Virus record (IMG/VR): IMGVR_UViG_3300047480_000615
Location: 1 to 35,726 of that record
Direction: 5' to 3' (one strand)
Source of the DNA: a virus
DNA length: 35,726 bases
The position numbers were made by a program, and so were the translations under genes. Shown piece after piece: positions 8,071 through 19,900 of the stretch (its first letter is position 1; every line of letters starts with the position of its first letter). The notes beneath the pieces were generated by a model that saw only the letters and a list, made by a program, of their open reading frames with translations, did not search any database and had not been told where the DNA came from.

Positions 8071-8237
8071 TATGTCACCTCATATATTGTACCATCTGCG
8101 TTGATTTGAATCTGTGCAATTTCATCACTTTTTATATTTTCAAATTCAATAACAATGTCTCCATTGGTATCAACATAGATGTACCCCTTTTCTACGGTTA
8201 TTTCGTCTCCATTTTCATCTATATACGAATATATGAT
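8070..8237 (-). other. Start-less coding segment in the -1 frame, probable C-terminal extension of the proline-rich tail protein
   Basis: 55 codons stay open in the -1 frame relative to the proline-rich gene and overlap its last codons. No usable ATG, GTG or TTG lies near the 5' end. The product (YIDENGDEITVEKGYIYVD ... IVIEFENI) reads like a genuine beta-rich domain and continues smoothly from the upstream protein's IESKIPSRS. Its TAA overlaps the next ATG as TAATG, the usual junction in this operon. The junction (ATATATTCGTATATAG) has no canonical slippery heptamer. Either recoding or a one-base deletion would join it to the upstream gene. Confidence 0.6.
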
Positions 8238-8881
8238 CTACTTGGTATTTTAGACTCAATATCTATAGTAAATACCCCAGTCATTGGAGATAATTTATTC
8301 ATGATAGATAGCTGCTTTGAGGCATTAAATATCTTTCTTATATCTGATAAATTAGATATAATTGAATATTTTTGATTAACGCCATCCACTGTATTTGATG
8401 TTAAAACTTGAGAAAGTTCAATAGCTGATAATTGTTCAAATGCAATTCTCTTAATCGTATCTGATGGTATTTGTTGAACTAAATCAGAAATTTTTGTTAC
8501 ATCTCTTCCTGGAGTTTTTACAACACCTAAATCTTTTGCTGTTGGTGGTTGTGGTGGCGGTGGAGCTACTACTGGATATACTGGTGGAACATATGGATCA
8601 TTGCCTGGACCTGGTAGTGTATCAAAATTATTATTATTAGTAGGAAGCTTGGTTGGAGGTGGCTCATAAACAGTAACAGATCCAATACCACCACTTGAAG
8701 TTCTACCTTCTCTTGCATTAGCATTAGTTGCTGTTGATGGATTAGATATTGGAGTTCTACCTTCTCTAACATTTGCTCTATTTAATATTGTAGAAGCTGC
8801 TGTATTTCTTATTGCTTGTTGTGCAGGAGAAACAATATTGCCTCCAGCACCAACAATATATCCTGCTTTTAATGGTGGCAT
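8219..8881 (-). CDS. Proline-rich tail protein, frame apparently interrupted at its C-terminus
   Basis: 220 residues in the intact frame. The N-terminal half is low in complexity, with two REGRT repeats, an Asn stretch and a proline-rich tract around residues 85-115 (PVVAPPPPQPPTAKD). The C-terminal half is helical (IKRIAFEQLSAIELSQVL) and then turns beta-like at VFTIDIESKI. The reading frame stops at 8219 while coding character continues in the -1 frame to 8070. A GGAGG ribosome site precedes the ATG, which is two bases from the upstream stop codon. The linker-like composition and the position between hub and fibre genes suggest an adaptor. Function not known. Confidence 0.7.
   Translation of the reverse strand: MPPLKAGYIVGAGGNIVSPAQQAIRNTAASTILNRANVREGRTPISNPSTATNANAREGRTSSGGIGSVTVYEPPPTKLPTNNNNFDTLPGPGNDPYVPPVYPVVAPPPPQPPTAKDLGVVKTPGRDVTKISDLVQQIPSDTIKRIAFEQLSAIELSQVLTSNTVDGVNQKYSIISNLSDIRKIFNASKQLSIMNKLSPMTGVFTIDIESKIPSRSYIRI
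8700..8767 (-). repeat. Direct 14-bp repeat encoding REGRT twice
   Basis: The plus strand has gttctaccttctct at 8700-8713 and again at 8754-8767, 54 bp apart (18 codons). Both copies encode REGRT in the linker of the proline-rich tail protein. The multiple-of-three spacing indicates an in-frame internal duplication. Confidence 0.7.
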
Positions 8882-8882
8882 C

Positions 8883-11800
8883 CTAAACCTCCAACAACCT
8901 TATTTGACTTAAAACATCTGAGTATGTTCTTTTATAGTTTACAGACATAACAATAAATCTTTTATTTTCATCTACTATTTTAACATTTTCTGCAATATCA
9001 TAATCTACTTTTACAATATCTCCAATTTGAATATGCGGAATTGCAAAGGCACTTATTTCTAAAACCCTTCTTGGTTTAATAGTTTTATTAATCATCCAAG
9101 ACATTAAACTTCTAGCAGAATCCTCATCCTGAATATAAGAAGAATCTAGAGAAAATGCCTTGTTGCCATATATTGACCTACTGCTCTTGATATCTCCATA
9201 AATTTTTTGTGCTGATTCTGGTGAACTAATCATTCCATCAACAATTAGTGGATCTGACATATTCGATATTTCTTTAAAATAATCATCAACAGTAAGGACA
9301 TTTGATATATTTTGAGTAAATGTAATTCCTTGAATTGCAAGGAAGTTAGAAGCTTCCTCACTTAAAGAAATAGGCATATCTGTAGTATTAAATATTAAAA
9401 ATTCTGCACCATAAGATCCTGGCAAAAATCCAGACACAACATATGTTTTTTCAGAATTAAATATTGGTACCATTTGTGCTATTAATGCTGGATATGCTTG
9501 ATCATATTTAATGTTAAAATAGGCACACTCACGAAGAATAGTTCCAAATTCTTCAAAGTATATTTCATAACCTGGTGGCTTTTCGGATCCTATTGATGAT
9601 AAGTATGTTGACTGAATAATTCCAGACATTGCATATTTTCTCATTGCTTCTGATACGGTTATATTATTATCTCCAACTAGCGACAATGAGTTATTTAATG
9701 TTGAACTTACAGTAACTGAATTTGAACTACCAGCCCTATTCTTTAATGCATATATATTTTCAAACATACATTTTGAAGACGATCTAGTAAACAATGCAGC
9801 ATTAAATCCTGAATTACTTTTAATTGATGGTAAAGGATTTGTGTCATCAACCGTTGCAACTAGTGCATTATTTAGATATAAATAGAACCTATATGTGTTT
9901 TCACCAATTCTTTCAGACTCTATTCCAAGGTCGTACACTGTTGGATTGGCTTGATTAAGTCTACCTTGTCCAACAAAAGTTCCAGAATCTACTAAAATTT
10001 CTGCGGTACTACCCCATAGTTTTACTGGCACTGCAATATTTGTTTTACCAGCCTCTGCTGTATTGGTAGTTTTATTTAATACTTTATAGAATATTATATT
10101 ATGTAATACCTGACCACTTTGTGCAAAGTTTGTAGAAACGCTAGTAGTGTTGTTAAAATAATTTAAAACATCTTTTGATAATGCACATATTTCAAAATAA
10201 TATCCTGAATTATTATTCTTATCAAGCATGTATGCAATACCACCAGAAGCTGCGGTAAGTTCTGAAGACTGGTTTAATGTATTTGTTGTATTAAAATATG
10301 TTGTAGCATTTTGTGGATTTTGATTTGTATCATCAACCTTACTTCCAATAATTCTCATTCTAGTTCCAACATGCATATAGTCTCTGTCAAATTCTTTATA
10401 GACATATGTAACTACGTCTCTTGAACTTGTTGATTCTAGTCCAGTTGGCTGTGGAGTGAATGTTTTTGGACCAGAAAATACCATCGCTGATGACTGAACA
10501 GTTCCTTCTGTTTGAACTATAGTTGATGAGTTTGATTCTGATCTAACTGTATTTCTAAATGGATTAACAACCTTTCCAGATATCTCAGACTTACCTTTAG
10601 ATATTTCATCATTTCCAATAGATGAAGAAATTTCTGCACTTAAAATTGGATATTCAATTGATTCTGCTGGAGTTGTACTAAAAATATATTTTGAATCCAT
10701 TCTAAAAGATTTTTTATTTTCTAAATTTGTCCAGTAGCTATTTAAACCTGCATAATGGTTTACTACTGATGTTCCAAATTGTCCTCTACCGTGACTCTTT
10801 ACTACTCCATTTTTATAGGTAACACCAGATTCTAATCCAGGTATGTCTGCAGAAGTTAGTTCTTCATAGTATGGCTCTACATATATTCTAAGTCTTCCAG
10901 ATTCCCAAATTTTTCCATTAAATGGTAACTTTGAAAAGTATTTTTGATATTCTTGATTATTAGCAATCCATACATTTCCAAATCCACTTACTGTAAATTC
11001 TTTTGCATCATATCTAATTACTTCACCATTTGCATATAGATATCCCTGAAATCTTGGTAGGTAATAGACAACATCTGGACCAACATCAATTATATTTTCT
11101 TTTATCTCATGGTTTTCTACATATGGAACAACATTGGATAAATCTGTATTTAGAGTTACAGCCCCTAATCCATATCCTTCTTTACCAACAGGCTTATTTG
11201 AAGTTTTTGAAGACTCTTGCTCTCCTATTTCCCATAATAAGGCTGACTTATATCCATACGTCCTGTCCCTACCATCTGGCAATTCTGCCTGTTCTAGCCT
11301 TGATATATCTCTTTGTATGTATCTAGTAGTGTAATTAATTTTTCCATCGTTGATAATTTTAGTATCACTTCCAGATATTGTTTCTATATTTGGAACTACT
11401 GAACCACTTTTTTGTCCATATAGGGTTATAAGTCTTTCTGAAATTGATGTATCTGTATCTCTAACGCTAATATCTGGTAGCAAATATTCTTTTGGCATAA
11501 TCACAAAGTTGTTATATTCATCAAAGAACATAGCTGTTTGAGTAGACTGTGCAAGTCTTTCTAAAATTTCTGCAACAGAGGCATCTGGTTCAACAAAGAA
11601 AAATGGAATTACTGGATCATTTGCTGTTGATATTCCTTTAAATATATAATTTCCAAATCCAATATTGTCAAGCATCGTTGCTATCGCTGTGGTTAGTGTA
11701 CAGTTTTGAATAAATAAAGATGGTGCATTTGCGGTTTCAAGTCTAAAAAATGCATCTCTTAAATTTAAAGATATATCATTCATTGCACTATTTGCAGATA

Positions 11801-13328
11801 TTGAATTTTCTGAGTATAGGCTTTTTAGTGGAACAAATTTATCTGCCCCGTTTACATTTAAAATAGTTTCATAGAAATCAAATCTTATTTGTGGTTTTAA
11901 GTTATTATAAACAATACTTCCAGTACCAGATTCTTTATCAAATATATTATTTTCTGTAAAAGCATTATTATGATTAGAAACATTTAAGTTTCCAGTTGAG
12001 GCTGCAAGACCTCCAATTGGTAATCCATAATCAGTTGCTGAAAGTTCTTTATTTATACTAAAATCAATAACATAGTCTGTAAAATTACATTTAAGTCTAG
12101 GAGACATTTCTATTAAATCAAAAGGAACATTTGGTGCATACATTGTTTCAACATTTAGCCTTAATCCTTTTATAAATGTAAAGTCTCTATATACCTTTTC
12201 TCCATCTTGAATAAAGTATAGTGGATCAACAAGTTCTTCAACTAAACCTATTCTTTTTGTATCATCATCCTCTAATAAAGAAAATCCATATTCAGCAGGA
12301 GATATATCCCATTCTTGATCTCCAGTATTCCAAATATATAACTCTCCAGCCTCATCCAAGTATTCACCAACAACATATGATTGTCCATTAATTGCATTTA
12401 TTGGTAATTGAGTAGAAGCTCCAACGTATCCAATAAAGTGAAAGCTTTCTCTATATTCGTCTGGAATCTTTATCCCATATGATAACTCAACATATCCATC
12501 CCATGGAACAATTCTACTATTATCTCTTCTTAATGAGTCTTGATCAAATACAACTGCATCATTCCAATTATCATTTGAATCTAGATACTGCACCCTCCAT
12601 CTTTTTGGAATACTTGATTTTGATAAATTTTGTAGTGGATCTGATATTAATGAGTTATCAACTCTAATATTACTTCCAACAACCTGCTCACCATCAATTC
12701 CAGTAGCATTTGGATCTGCAAGATTTGTTTGCATTTTTATAACAATTCTATTTGCCGCAACTTCTTCTTTATATACAATGAATGGGGCAACATCTGTTAT
12801 TGGATAACCAGTTGAAACACTTGCAGATGTTGAAGAAACTCCAAACTCTTGTCCAACTTCTTTTCTATAAGATGTCCAGTATTTAAACTGATCTTTTCTA
12901 GATGAAAAATAATATCTTGGTCTTCTACCAGATCTAACACTATCTACATACTTACCATCAAAAAATAATATTTTATTAATTCCAGACCTAGGTCTAAATG
13001 GGTTAAAACATTCTTTTAAAGAATAATACATTTGTCTTTCTGTTTCGTCAGAAAGGAATACTGCTGGTTTTTCTTCATCTAAAGCTAAATATTCTGAGGC
13101 ATTTTGAGATTCAAGTGCATCAGTATATAAGTCTAAAGCATCATTACTATCATACGTTGAAGATAGTGTTTGATAGTTTACACTTGCAGAATATGGTCTA
13201 TATCTATAATTTCCATAATTTTGTATATTAGTTAATATATTTTGATTCCATTCAGCAATTACCAATGGATCGATTGATATACCATTTTTAGATTGTAGGT
13301 GATTAATTAAATCATTATCAAAAAACAT
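8883..13328 (-). CDS. Large baseplate/tail hub protein with a LamG-like domain
   Basis: 1481 residues; the largest tail protein after the tape measure. Its place two genes after the tape measure fits the tail-tip hub that anchors fibres. The C-terminus (IPHIQIGDIVKVDYD ... MSVNYKRTYSDVLSQIRLLEV) has the ending typical of hub proteins related to the gp27/gp44 family. Around residue 1000 a concanavalin/LamG-like stretch appears (FDRDYMHVGTRMRIIGSK ... GGIAYML ... GYYFEICAL), often used for glycan contact. A strong GAGGAGGT ribosome site lies five bases before the ATG. No peptidoglycan hydrolase motif was recognised. The hub role is inferred from position and the C-terminal pattern. Confidence 0.78.
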   Translation of the reverse strand: MFFDNDLINHLQSKNGISIDPLVIAEWNQNILTNIQNYGNYRYRPYSASVNYQTLSSTYDSNDALDLYTDALESQNASEYLALDEEKPAVFLSDETERQMYYSLKECFNPFRPRSGINKILFFDGKYVDSVRSGRRPRYYFSSRKDQFKYWTSYRKEVGQEFGVSSTSASVSTGYPITDVAPFIVYKEEVAANRIVIKMQTNLADPNATGIDGEQVVGSNIRVDNSLISDPLQNLSKSSIPKRWRVQYLDSNDNWNDAVVFDQDSLRRDNSRIVPWDGYVELSYGIKIPDEYRESFHFIGYVGASTQLPINAINGQSYVVGEYLDEAGELYIWNTGDQEWDISPAEYGFSLLEDDDTKRIGLVEELVDPLYFIQDGEKVYRDFTFIKGLRLNVETMYAPNVPFDLIEMSPRLKCNFTDYVIDFSINKELSATDYGLPIGGLAASTGNLNVSNHNNAFTENNIFDKESGTGSIVYNNLKPQIRFDFYETILNVNGADKFVPLKSLYSENSISANSAMNDISLNLRDAFFRLETANAPSLFIQNCTLTTAIATMLDNIGFGNYIFKGISTANDPVIPFFFVEPDASVAEILERLAQSTQTAMFFDEYNNFVIMPKEYLLPDISVRDTDTSISERLITLYGQKSGSVVPNIETISGSDTKIINDGKINYTTRYIQRDISRLEQAELPDGRDRTYGYKSALLWEIGEQESSKTSNKPVGKEGYGLGAVTLNTDLSNVVPYVENHEIKENIIDVGPDVVYYLPRFQGYLYANGEVIRYDAKEFTVSGFGNVWIANNQEYQKYFSKLPFNGKIWESGRLRIYVEPYYEELTSADIPGLESGVTYKNGVVKSHGRGQFGTSVVNHYAGLNSYWTNLENKKSFRMDSKYIFSTTPAESIEYPILSAEISSSIGNDEISKGKSEISGKVVNPFRNTVRSESNSSTIVQTEGTVQSSAMVFSGPKTFTPQPTGLESTSSRDVVTYVYKEFDRDYMHVGTRMRIIGSKVDDTNQNPQNATTYFNTTNTLNQSSELTAASGGIAYMLDKNNNSGYYFEICALSKDVLNYFNNTTSVSTNFAQSGQVLHNIIFYKVLNKTTNTAEAGKTNIAVPVKLWGSTAEILVDSGTFVGQGRLNQANPTVYDLGIESERIGENTYRFYLYLNNALVATVDDTNPLPSIKSNSGFNAALFTRSSSKCMFENIYALKNRAGSSNSVTVSSTLNNSLSLVGDNNITVSEAMRKYAMSGIIQSTYLSSIGSEKPPGYEIYFEEFGTILRECAYFNIKYDQAYPALIAQMVPIFNSEKTYVVSGFLPGSYGAEFLIFNTTDMPISLSEEASNFLAIQGITFTQNISNVLTVDDYFKEISNMSDPLIVDGMISSPESAQKIYGDIKSSRSIYGNKAFSLDSSYIQDEDSARSLMSWMINKTIKPRRVLEISAFAIPHIQIGDIVKVDYDIAENVKIVDENKRFIVMSVNYKRTYSDVLSQIRLLEV

Positions 13329-13925
13329 TTATACCTCCTCAAACGAGGTGGAAATATTCCAAAGATCGTGATTAAATTGACCTCTTTTTACAATTTTATA
13401 ATCAAAAGAAGTAAAAAATACTTCAACAACATCTGAATATAATCCAAGATTATCTACATAGTATGGATCTACTGAAGAAAAAGAAGATGGTTTATCATAT
13501 GCTAAAAACATATAAAAAGATCCAGTATTATTTTCATACCATCTAAGCAAGTCTTCTCCACCTGCACCACCATCAGCAGTATATTCAGTTAATGAATTAT
13601 TTAAAATAGTTCCATTAGTATTATATTCTGCTACACCACTGTGTGATCTTGATGGCAATAAGTTCCAAGCTACTGATAAAGAAATCTTGTCTGCAATATG
13701 ATAAGATCTCATATGTGCATTTACCATTCTTTTTCTATTTTCAATTCTAGTAGGAGTAATTGATATTTCAGATCTATTATGATCAGAAAGTATTAAGAAA
13801 TCTTCTTTTTCTACCCCTTCAATTTGAGGTACTCCATTAATAATGCCATTTGAATTATTAGATAAAATAACAGCCTGTGGTCTATTCCATCTTTTTCTAG
13901 AACTTAAATATGCTCCACTAACCAT
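13329..13925 (-). CDS. Distal tail / minor tail protein
   Basis: 198 residues, encoded directly after the tape measure. Siphoviruses usually place the distal tail protein here. It is beta-rich with many aromatic residues (WYENNTGSFYMFLAYDKP; VVEVFFTSFDYKIVKRG), consistent with a ring-forming tail-end protein. The ATG overlaps the tape measure stop codon (TAATG), and an AGGAG site lies further upstream. No enzymatic motif. Distal tail identity rests on gene order; a general minor tail role is safe. Confidence 0.7.
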   Translation of the reverse strand: MVSGAYLSSRKRWNRPQAVILSNNSNGIINGVPQIEGVEKEDFLILSDHNRSEISITPTRIENRKRMVNAHMRSYHIADKISLSVAWNLLPSRSHSGVAEYNTNGTILNNSLTEYTADGGAGGEDLLRWYENNTGSFYMFLAYDKPSSFSSVDPYYVDNLGLYSDVVEVFFTSFDYKIVKRGQFNHDLWNISTSFEEV

Positions 13926-16900
13926 TAGTATCTAATACTCCTAACGTTTCCTCTATTTGTCTGAGACAGTTTTGCCATTACTACGTTTGCAATATCTTCT
14001 GGCGAAGCACTTGTTCCAGCAACATTTACATTAATGTTATATGTATCATTATACATTACTGAGTTTGTCACAGAAGTTGATCCAACACCAACAGAACTGT
14101 CTGGAACATTATAGGATGGACCACCAAGTTTAGGAAACACTCCATTATTTATCATTTCTAACAATGGCATATTTGCTTGTGCTGCAGACTTTCTTACAAC
14201 AAATTCTCCAGGAGTTAGTAATGCTGGAACCCTATCAATATTACCCTTTCCTGGAACATTTCCTCCAATAGCAAACTTCTTTATCATTCCACCATACATT
14301 ACTCTTTGTAAGCTTTCTCCAAATGTTGAATTAAAATAGTCAACCATTGTATTATATGATTGCTTATATTCTGATAAGAAACCAGCCTGTTCTTTTGTTA
14401 GACCACCCTTTCCTACCTTCATTCTTTGAAGCTCTAAAATTGCTTTTCTTTGTTCAAGCATATAGAGTTTTGTTTCAATTTTTTCTCTTTCTCTTGAATT
14501 AGCAAGTCTTTGTTGCTCTAAGTTATATATTTGATCTTGAGCATCTCTAACCTTTAAGTTTCTTTGATAAATATTTTCTTCAATAGCATCAATATTTGAT
14601 TCAATTTGTTCTCTAGTAAGAAGTTGACCATTAATTTCAACCTTAAGATTCTTTATATCTTCTTCTTTTTGTTTTTCAAGTGCTGCCCTTGTATCTTCAA
14701 TTCTATAATTTGCCTCATTAGCAGTCATTTGAGACATAATTTGAGCAGCAGTAGAAACATTTCCTTCTGCCAAAGCTTTAGCAAGGCTTATTCTAGAAGC
14801 TTCCTGCTCCTTTAACCTACTGTTTGATTCAGCAACGCCATCCAGCAAAGAAATTCTTTCATCATACCTCTTATTTAAAGCATCTTCTTGCTTTGATAGC
14901 TGATCAAGACCTCTCTGATTTAAATCAATTGTTCTTTGATCTAATTCATTTTGCCTTTCCTGAAGATCAATAACATCTTGATATTGTTGAATTTGTGCTG
15001 CCAATCTTTTATCAACTAGTTCAAATCTATTCATTAAATAATCTAGCCAATTTTTGGCACCGCCAGATCCAGATCCAGACCCGTCTTTATCGTCAGGATT
15101 TTTGCCACCAGTTTCATCAACTCCTGGAGTATACATTAATGATTCAATATACTTCTGAGCCCTTTGCATCATGTTCTCTTGAGTTGCATAGCCTTCTCTA
15201 TATGCACTATTTCCTGATCCAGGAGTTAAAGAAGCAAGTGCAAAAGCCATGGCAGCTTGTGGAGTAATTTGTCCATCAAGAATAAATTTTGACCTAACTT
15301 CTGGTGGAAGAGCATTTAATAGAGCAGTATATTCACTAATTTTATCCATAGAAATATTATTTTCAACCATACTTGTTATAATGTCAAGCCTTAGCTGTTT
15401 GTCACCCTCTTCTGGGAACATTGTTTTTAATTCATTCATTGTTAATAAGAATTGTTCTGCACTCATTCCAGATTCTGTAAATGCCATTTGAGCCTTTATT
15501 TGCATTTCTGGATCGCCTTCAAATTCATCAAATACGGCTTTTAATCTTTCCTTTATTGCATCTGGTAATGCTGATGCGTCAATTTTAATATCAAAAGCCT
15601 CATTTGACATAGCTGCAAATTCAGCAAGGGCTTCTGGACCTTGTGTCTTTAATATATCTATTTGTTGCTGCAGTCCATCATTAATTAATTTAGTATTTTC
15701 ACTTATTTCTTTAGATTTTTGTCTATACGTTTCTAATGATATGGAGCCACTTTCATAAGCCATATTTAAAGCTTCTTGAGCCATTTGATTTTGTTCTGCT
15801 GACTTTGTTAAAATATTAGAAGCTTCAGCAGATTTTTGCATAATTATGTTGTAATAGTTTGCTGCTGTTGCAATATCTTCTTGAGATGGTCCAAGAAGCT
15901 GATCTTTTCCATAGTTTGCAAGACCAAGTAGCCCACCACCTATTGCACCAATAGCAGCTCCTGGAACAGCACCTATTCCTCCAAAAAGTGCACCAATACC
16001 TGCACCTGCCGTCAATCCCATTGCTGTAGGTGCTAAAACTGATGCAGCTAATGATCCACCACCATCATTCTTTTGAGAATATGCAGACATGTTTAGTGCA
16101 GCTTGTTTTCCAAATATTGATGCAATTCCTTCTGATGCTAATGTAGCATATTTAGAAAATCCACTCTTTGATTCCATATCTTTTGCAAACTGTTGAGCAA
16201 TTCCAGCCTGTCTTAAATCTTCTATTCCAGTTCCAGCAAGTCTTTGTTGTCCTTGTGCAAATAATTTTTGTTGTTCAGTTAACATGTTTGCAAAATTATT
16301 ATTTTTAATATCTTTTACAGCATTTTTTGTTAAGAAATCAGATACTGCAGTAGGACCTTTTTTCTTTAATTCTGCCTGGAAATCAATTGGTATTCTTGGA
16401 TTCTTTAATAAATCTTCCTTTACCTTTCCATCATCATAAATCATTTCAATTAAATCTGCTCTAATTTTTATTCTTAGTGATGGATCTTCCATCGCTGCAG
16501 CAACCGCATCAATATATCCTTGGATATCTTTTGATGTCATATCAAATGCTGCTGAAAGTACTGCAATATCATTTGAAACTACATTTACTAAACTACCTTC
16601 TCTTCTAGCAGCCTCATATGTTGACATGGTTTCTGCCATGTCTCCTCCAGTTAGTGCTTGATAATATGCTGTAGATTGCTCATTTGTAAGATTTCTTTGT
16701 GCTCTTCTGCTTTGTAAACTTAGTGCACCTGTTGCTTTTGCAAATTCTGCAACTGTTTTTGCTGATCCAGTCATTGCATTTGCTTGTTCCATTGCAGCTT
16801 TTCTAATATTTGCTGCTGATTGCTTTACTGCATCATTATGAAGTTTATAAGCAGCAACTGCCATACCAACAGTAAGGGTTAATGCACCCATAGGACTCTT

Positions 16901-19900
16901 TAGCATTGGAAGAAGACCAGAAACTACTGACACTCCTGATGAGAATTGCATTATTTTTTGTCCAATTTCACCAATTCCACCTTCAGCTGTTGACATAGCG
17001 GCACCAAGTGTTGTTGCTGCTAGTGATGCTGTAAATATCTTACTTCCAAAGGTTGATGTAGCCTGAGCCTCTTTATTTTTTGCTTTAGTTAATTCTTCAG
17101 AAGCTAATAATTCTTCAGGCGTTGCACCAGCAGCCATCATTTTCGATCTTTCTCTTCCATTTATCATTCTTGCAAATGGAGTTGCTAGTGTATTTAAGAA
17201 TTTTTGTTTTCCAGTTAATTGACCTTGAATCATTTCTGGTGAAGCTGTTATTGTTGGCGGTAAAGAAAGTCCTGGCGGAAGACTAGGGGTAATAGTTGGA
17301 GTACCACTAAGTGCACCAATCTGTTGAGAGGCTCTTCTATCAACCATTCTGATAGTTTCTTCTGCTGCATTAGCTGCATTTTCTCCAGACCTTATGATTC
17401 CTTGACCATAACCTCTGCTCCATTCATCTCCAAGTTGTGCAGATCTTTCTGCTGGACTTGAGCTTTGCTGTGCTCTTGCTGTTGCTTCTTCTACAGAATC
17501 AACCATTCTAAATGCTGATGCCTCTAAAGCCCTTACCTCACCAGCCTGTTGCTGTACACTAGTATTTTTATAAGAACCCATTCCAGGAATAGGTATTCTT
17601 TGTCCTCTAGACCCTCTATTTATGTCTCCACCAAAAGCACCAACGGTTGTAATTGTTTCTCTTCTTGAAGACATTGATTCTTGAAATATAGCGGCTTCTG
17701 CTTTATCTGCTGCATTATTTAAAGTTGTTCTAAGTGAATTTTCAACAGATGTATAAAAAGTATTGTCGTCTACTAAGGAATCTCCAACTAGATTTAATTC
17801 TGATATTAAATTATTTTTCCAGTCATTCCATAAAGTTGATGACTGAACTGATTCATCAAGACCCATCTTCATTCCAGAAAATGCTACATCTGAAAATTGT
17901 GAAAAGTACTCTGCACCCTGCGTTCCTGTATACTGACCTCTATTAAATTTTTCAGGTGTATAAAATCCATAATTACTAAATCCTACTGCAGAAGTTGCTG
18001 CACTTAATCCTCTAGAAACTGCAGATTCTGGATATTGACTAGCAATCTGCTCCATTTGTGCCCTTGTCATAGGTACTGAAGGAGTGGCATGTGCAAAAAC
18101 CATTCCAGATTGCTGCCCCACTCTATTTGCATTTGGATCTATTTCTAATACTGCAGATCTAAATCTTTCTAAAGTAATTTTTACATCTTCTGGAATTGAT
18201 TCAAAAGCTTGTGCAACTAAGTCTAATCTTGAAGATAGTTTCTGTTCTATATATCTTTCAACTGCATTGTAACTTATTTGGCTTTGATAAGTTCTGCTTG
18301 GATCAAATCCATCTACATAACCTGGTATATTTCCAGATATCATTCCAGTAATTAACGGAGCATACTTTTGAGCCATTGGTGCTGGAATTACTGCTTCTCC
18401 AGGGGTTAGCATTGCTGGAACTGTATCTCTATTTCCACTTCCTGGAACAGAAATTACTCCAGAGTTGTACCCCTTAGCCTTCTGCATTGCTCTTCCTGCT
18501 GTTGCAAAACCTGGAAGTCTAGATGCTTGTAGTTGTGTGGCTATTAAGTCCATATATGCTCTGTTTAAACCATTTATTGCACCCTGTGCTGCACCTGCTG
18601 CCCCAACCTGTTCTATAAAGGCAGCATTAACTGCTTCTGATGCAACAGATAATTGTTGTGCAGCCATTGCTGCATCAATTTCTGCAAGGCTTAAATACTT
18701 AGAACTTTGAGAAAGTGCTTTAATTGCACCTATTGGACCACCAGTTAAAAATCCTTTTGTAAAGGCTCCAAAGCCTTGACTTAACTTTAATAATGTTCCA
18801 ACCAAGTTCATTAATAAGCCAAAAAACATTGTTCCAGCAGGAATTACAATACCTGTAATAATTGTGGCAATTGCAATAAATTGTTTTTTACCCTCTGATA
18901 AACCATTAAACTTATCTACAATTTTTCCAATAAAGTTTAGTATTGGTATAGATACCTTTAAGAATATTTCTCCAATAGGAGCAATTGCTACCTTTAAATC
19001 TTCAATAGCTTTTTTAAATTTATTTGAAACTGCATCTTCTACTGCTCTCAATTCTTTGTTAGCAGTATAAGCTAATTCTATTGCTGACTGACTAGCAAGT
19101 TGTAAAACTTTGTTAGCCTGACCACCTTCTTTAATAATGTTGGTAAATAAAGATCCAAGTCTTGCGAATTGATATTTTCCGAATATTGCTTCAATTGACT
19201 GTTGTTTTTGGAAGTCTGAAAGAGTTGAAAGTGCTTGAGCAAGACCTGTGACTGTTCCCATAAGGTCTCCCTTATTTGTTTCTACAATTTGATTTAAATT
19301 AATTCCAAATCCAGCAAGTGTTTGAGTAGCAGTTTTAGTTGGATTAATTAATGAAGCTAGACCTGACTTTAGTGCATTTGCACCTTGCTCAGCACTAACA
19401 CCACCTTCTTCCATGGCTGCTAAAAATACTGTTAAGTCTTTTACATCTCCACCTAAACCTTTAATTACTGGTGCAACTCTTGGAATTGCTTCTGTGATAT
19501 CGTCAAGGGAAACTATGGTTTGGTTTTCAACAGAGTTTAAATAATCAATTGTTCCAGATAATTCTTTTGTACTAATTTGAAAAGCATTTTGTAATGAAAT
19601 AATTGTATTCATTGATTTTTGCTGATCAATATTACCAAGTGTAGCTAGTCTATTTGTTTGAGCAATTGCCTCATTTAATTTTATTCCCTGATAACCTGCA
19701 GCAGCTAAATCAGCAGCTAGATTTATTGTATCTTTTACTGCAATATTATATTTTGTATATGATTTTGCTAAATCTTCAACACCTTTTAATGCTGCTGCTG
19801 TTTGATCTTCTGTTGTGAATATATCTCCATAAACTCTTTTAAATCTTATTGCAGCCTGTTCTAAATCGCTAAATGTTTTTGCAGCAGTATTTCCAAATAT

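Noticed and set aside
11030-11541. Plus-strand ORFs within the hub protein gene
   Set aside because: Antisense frames inside a 1481-codon gene, with no promoter or ribosome site of their own.
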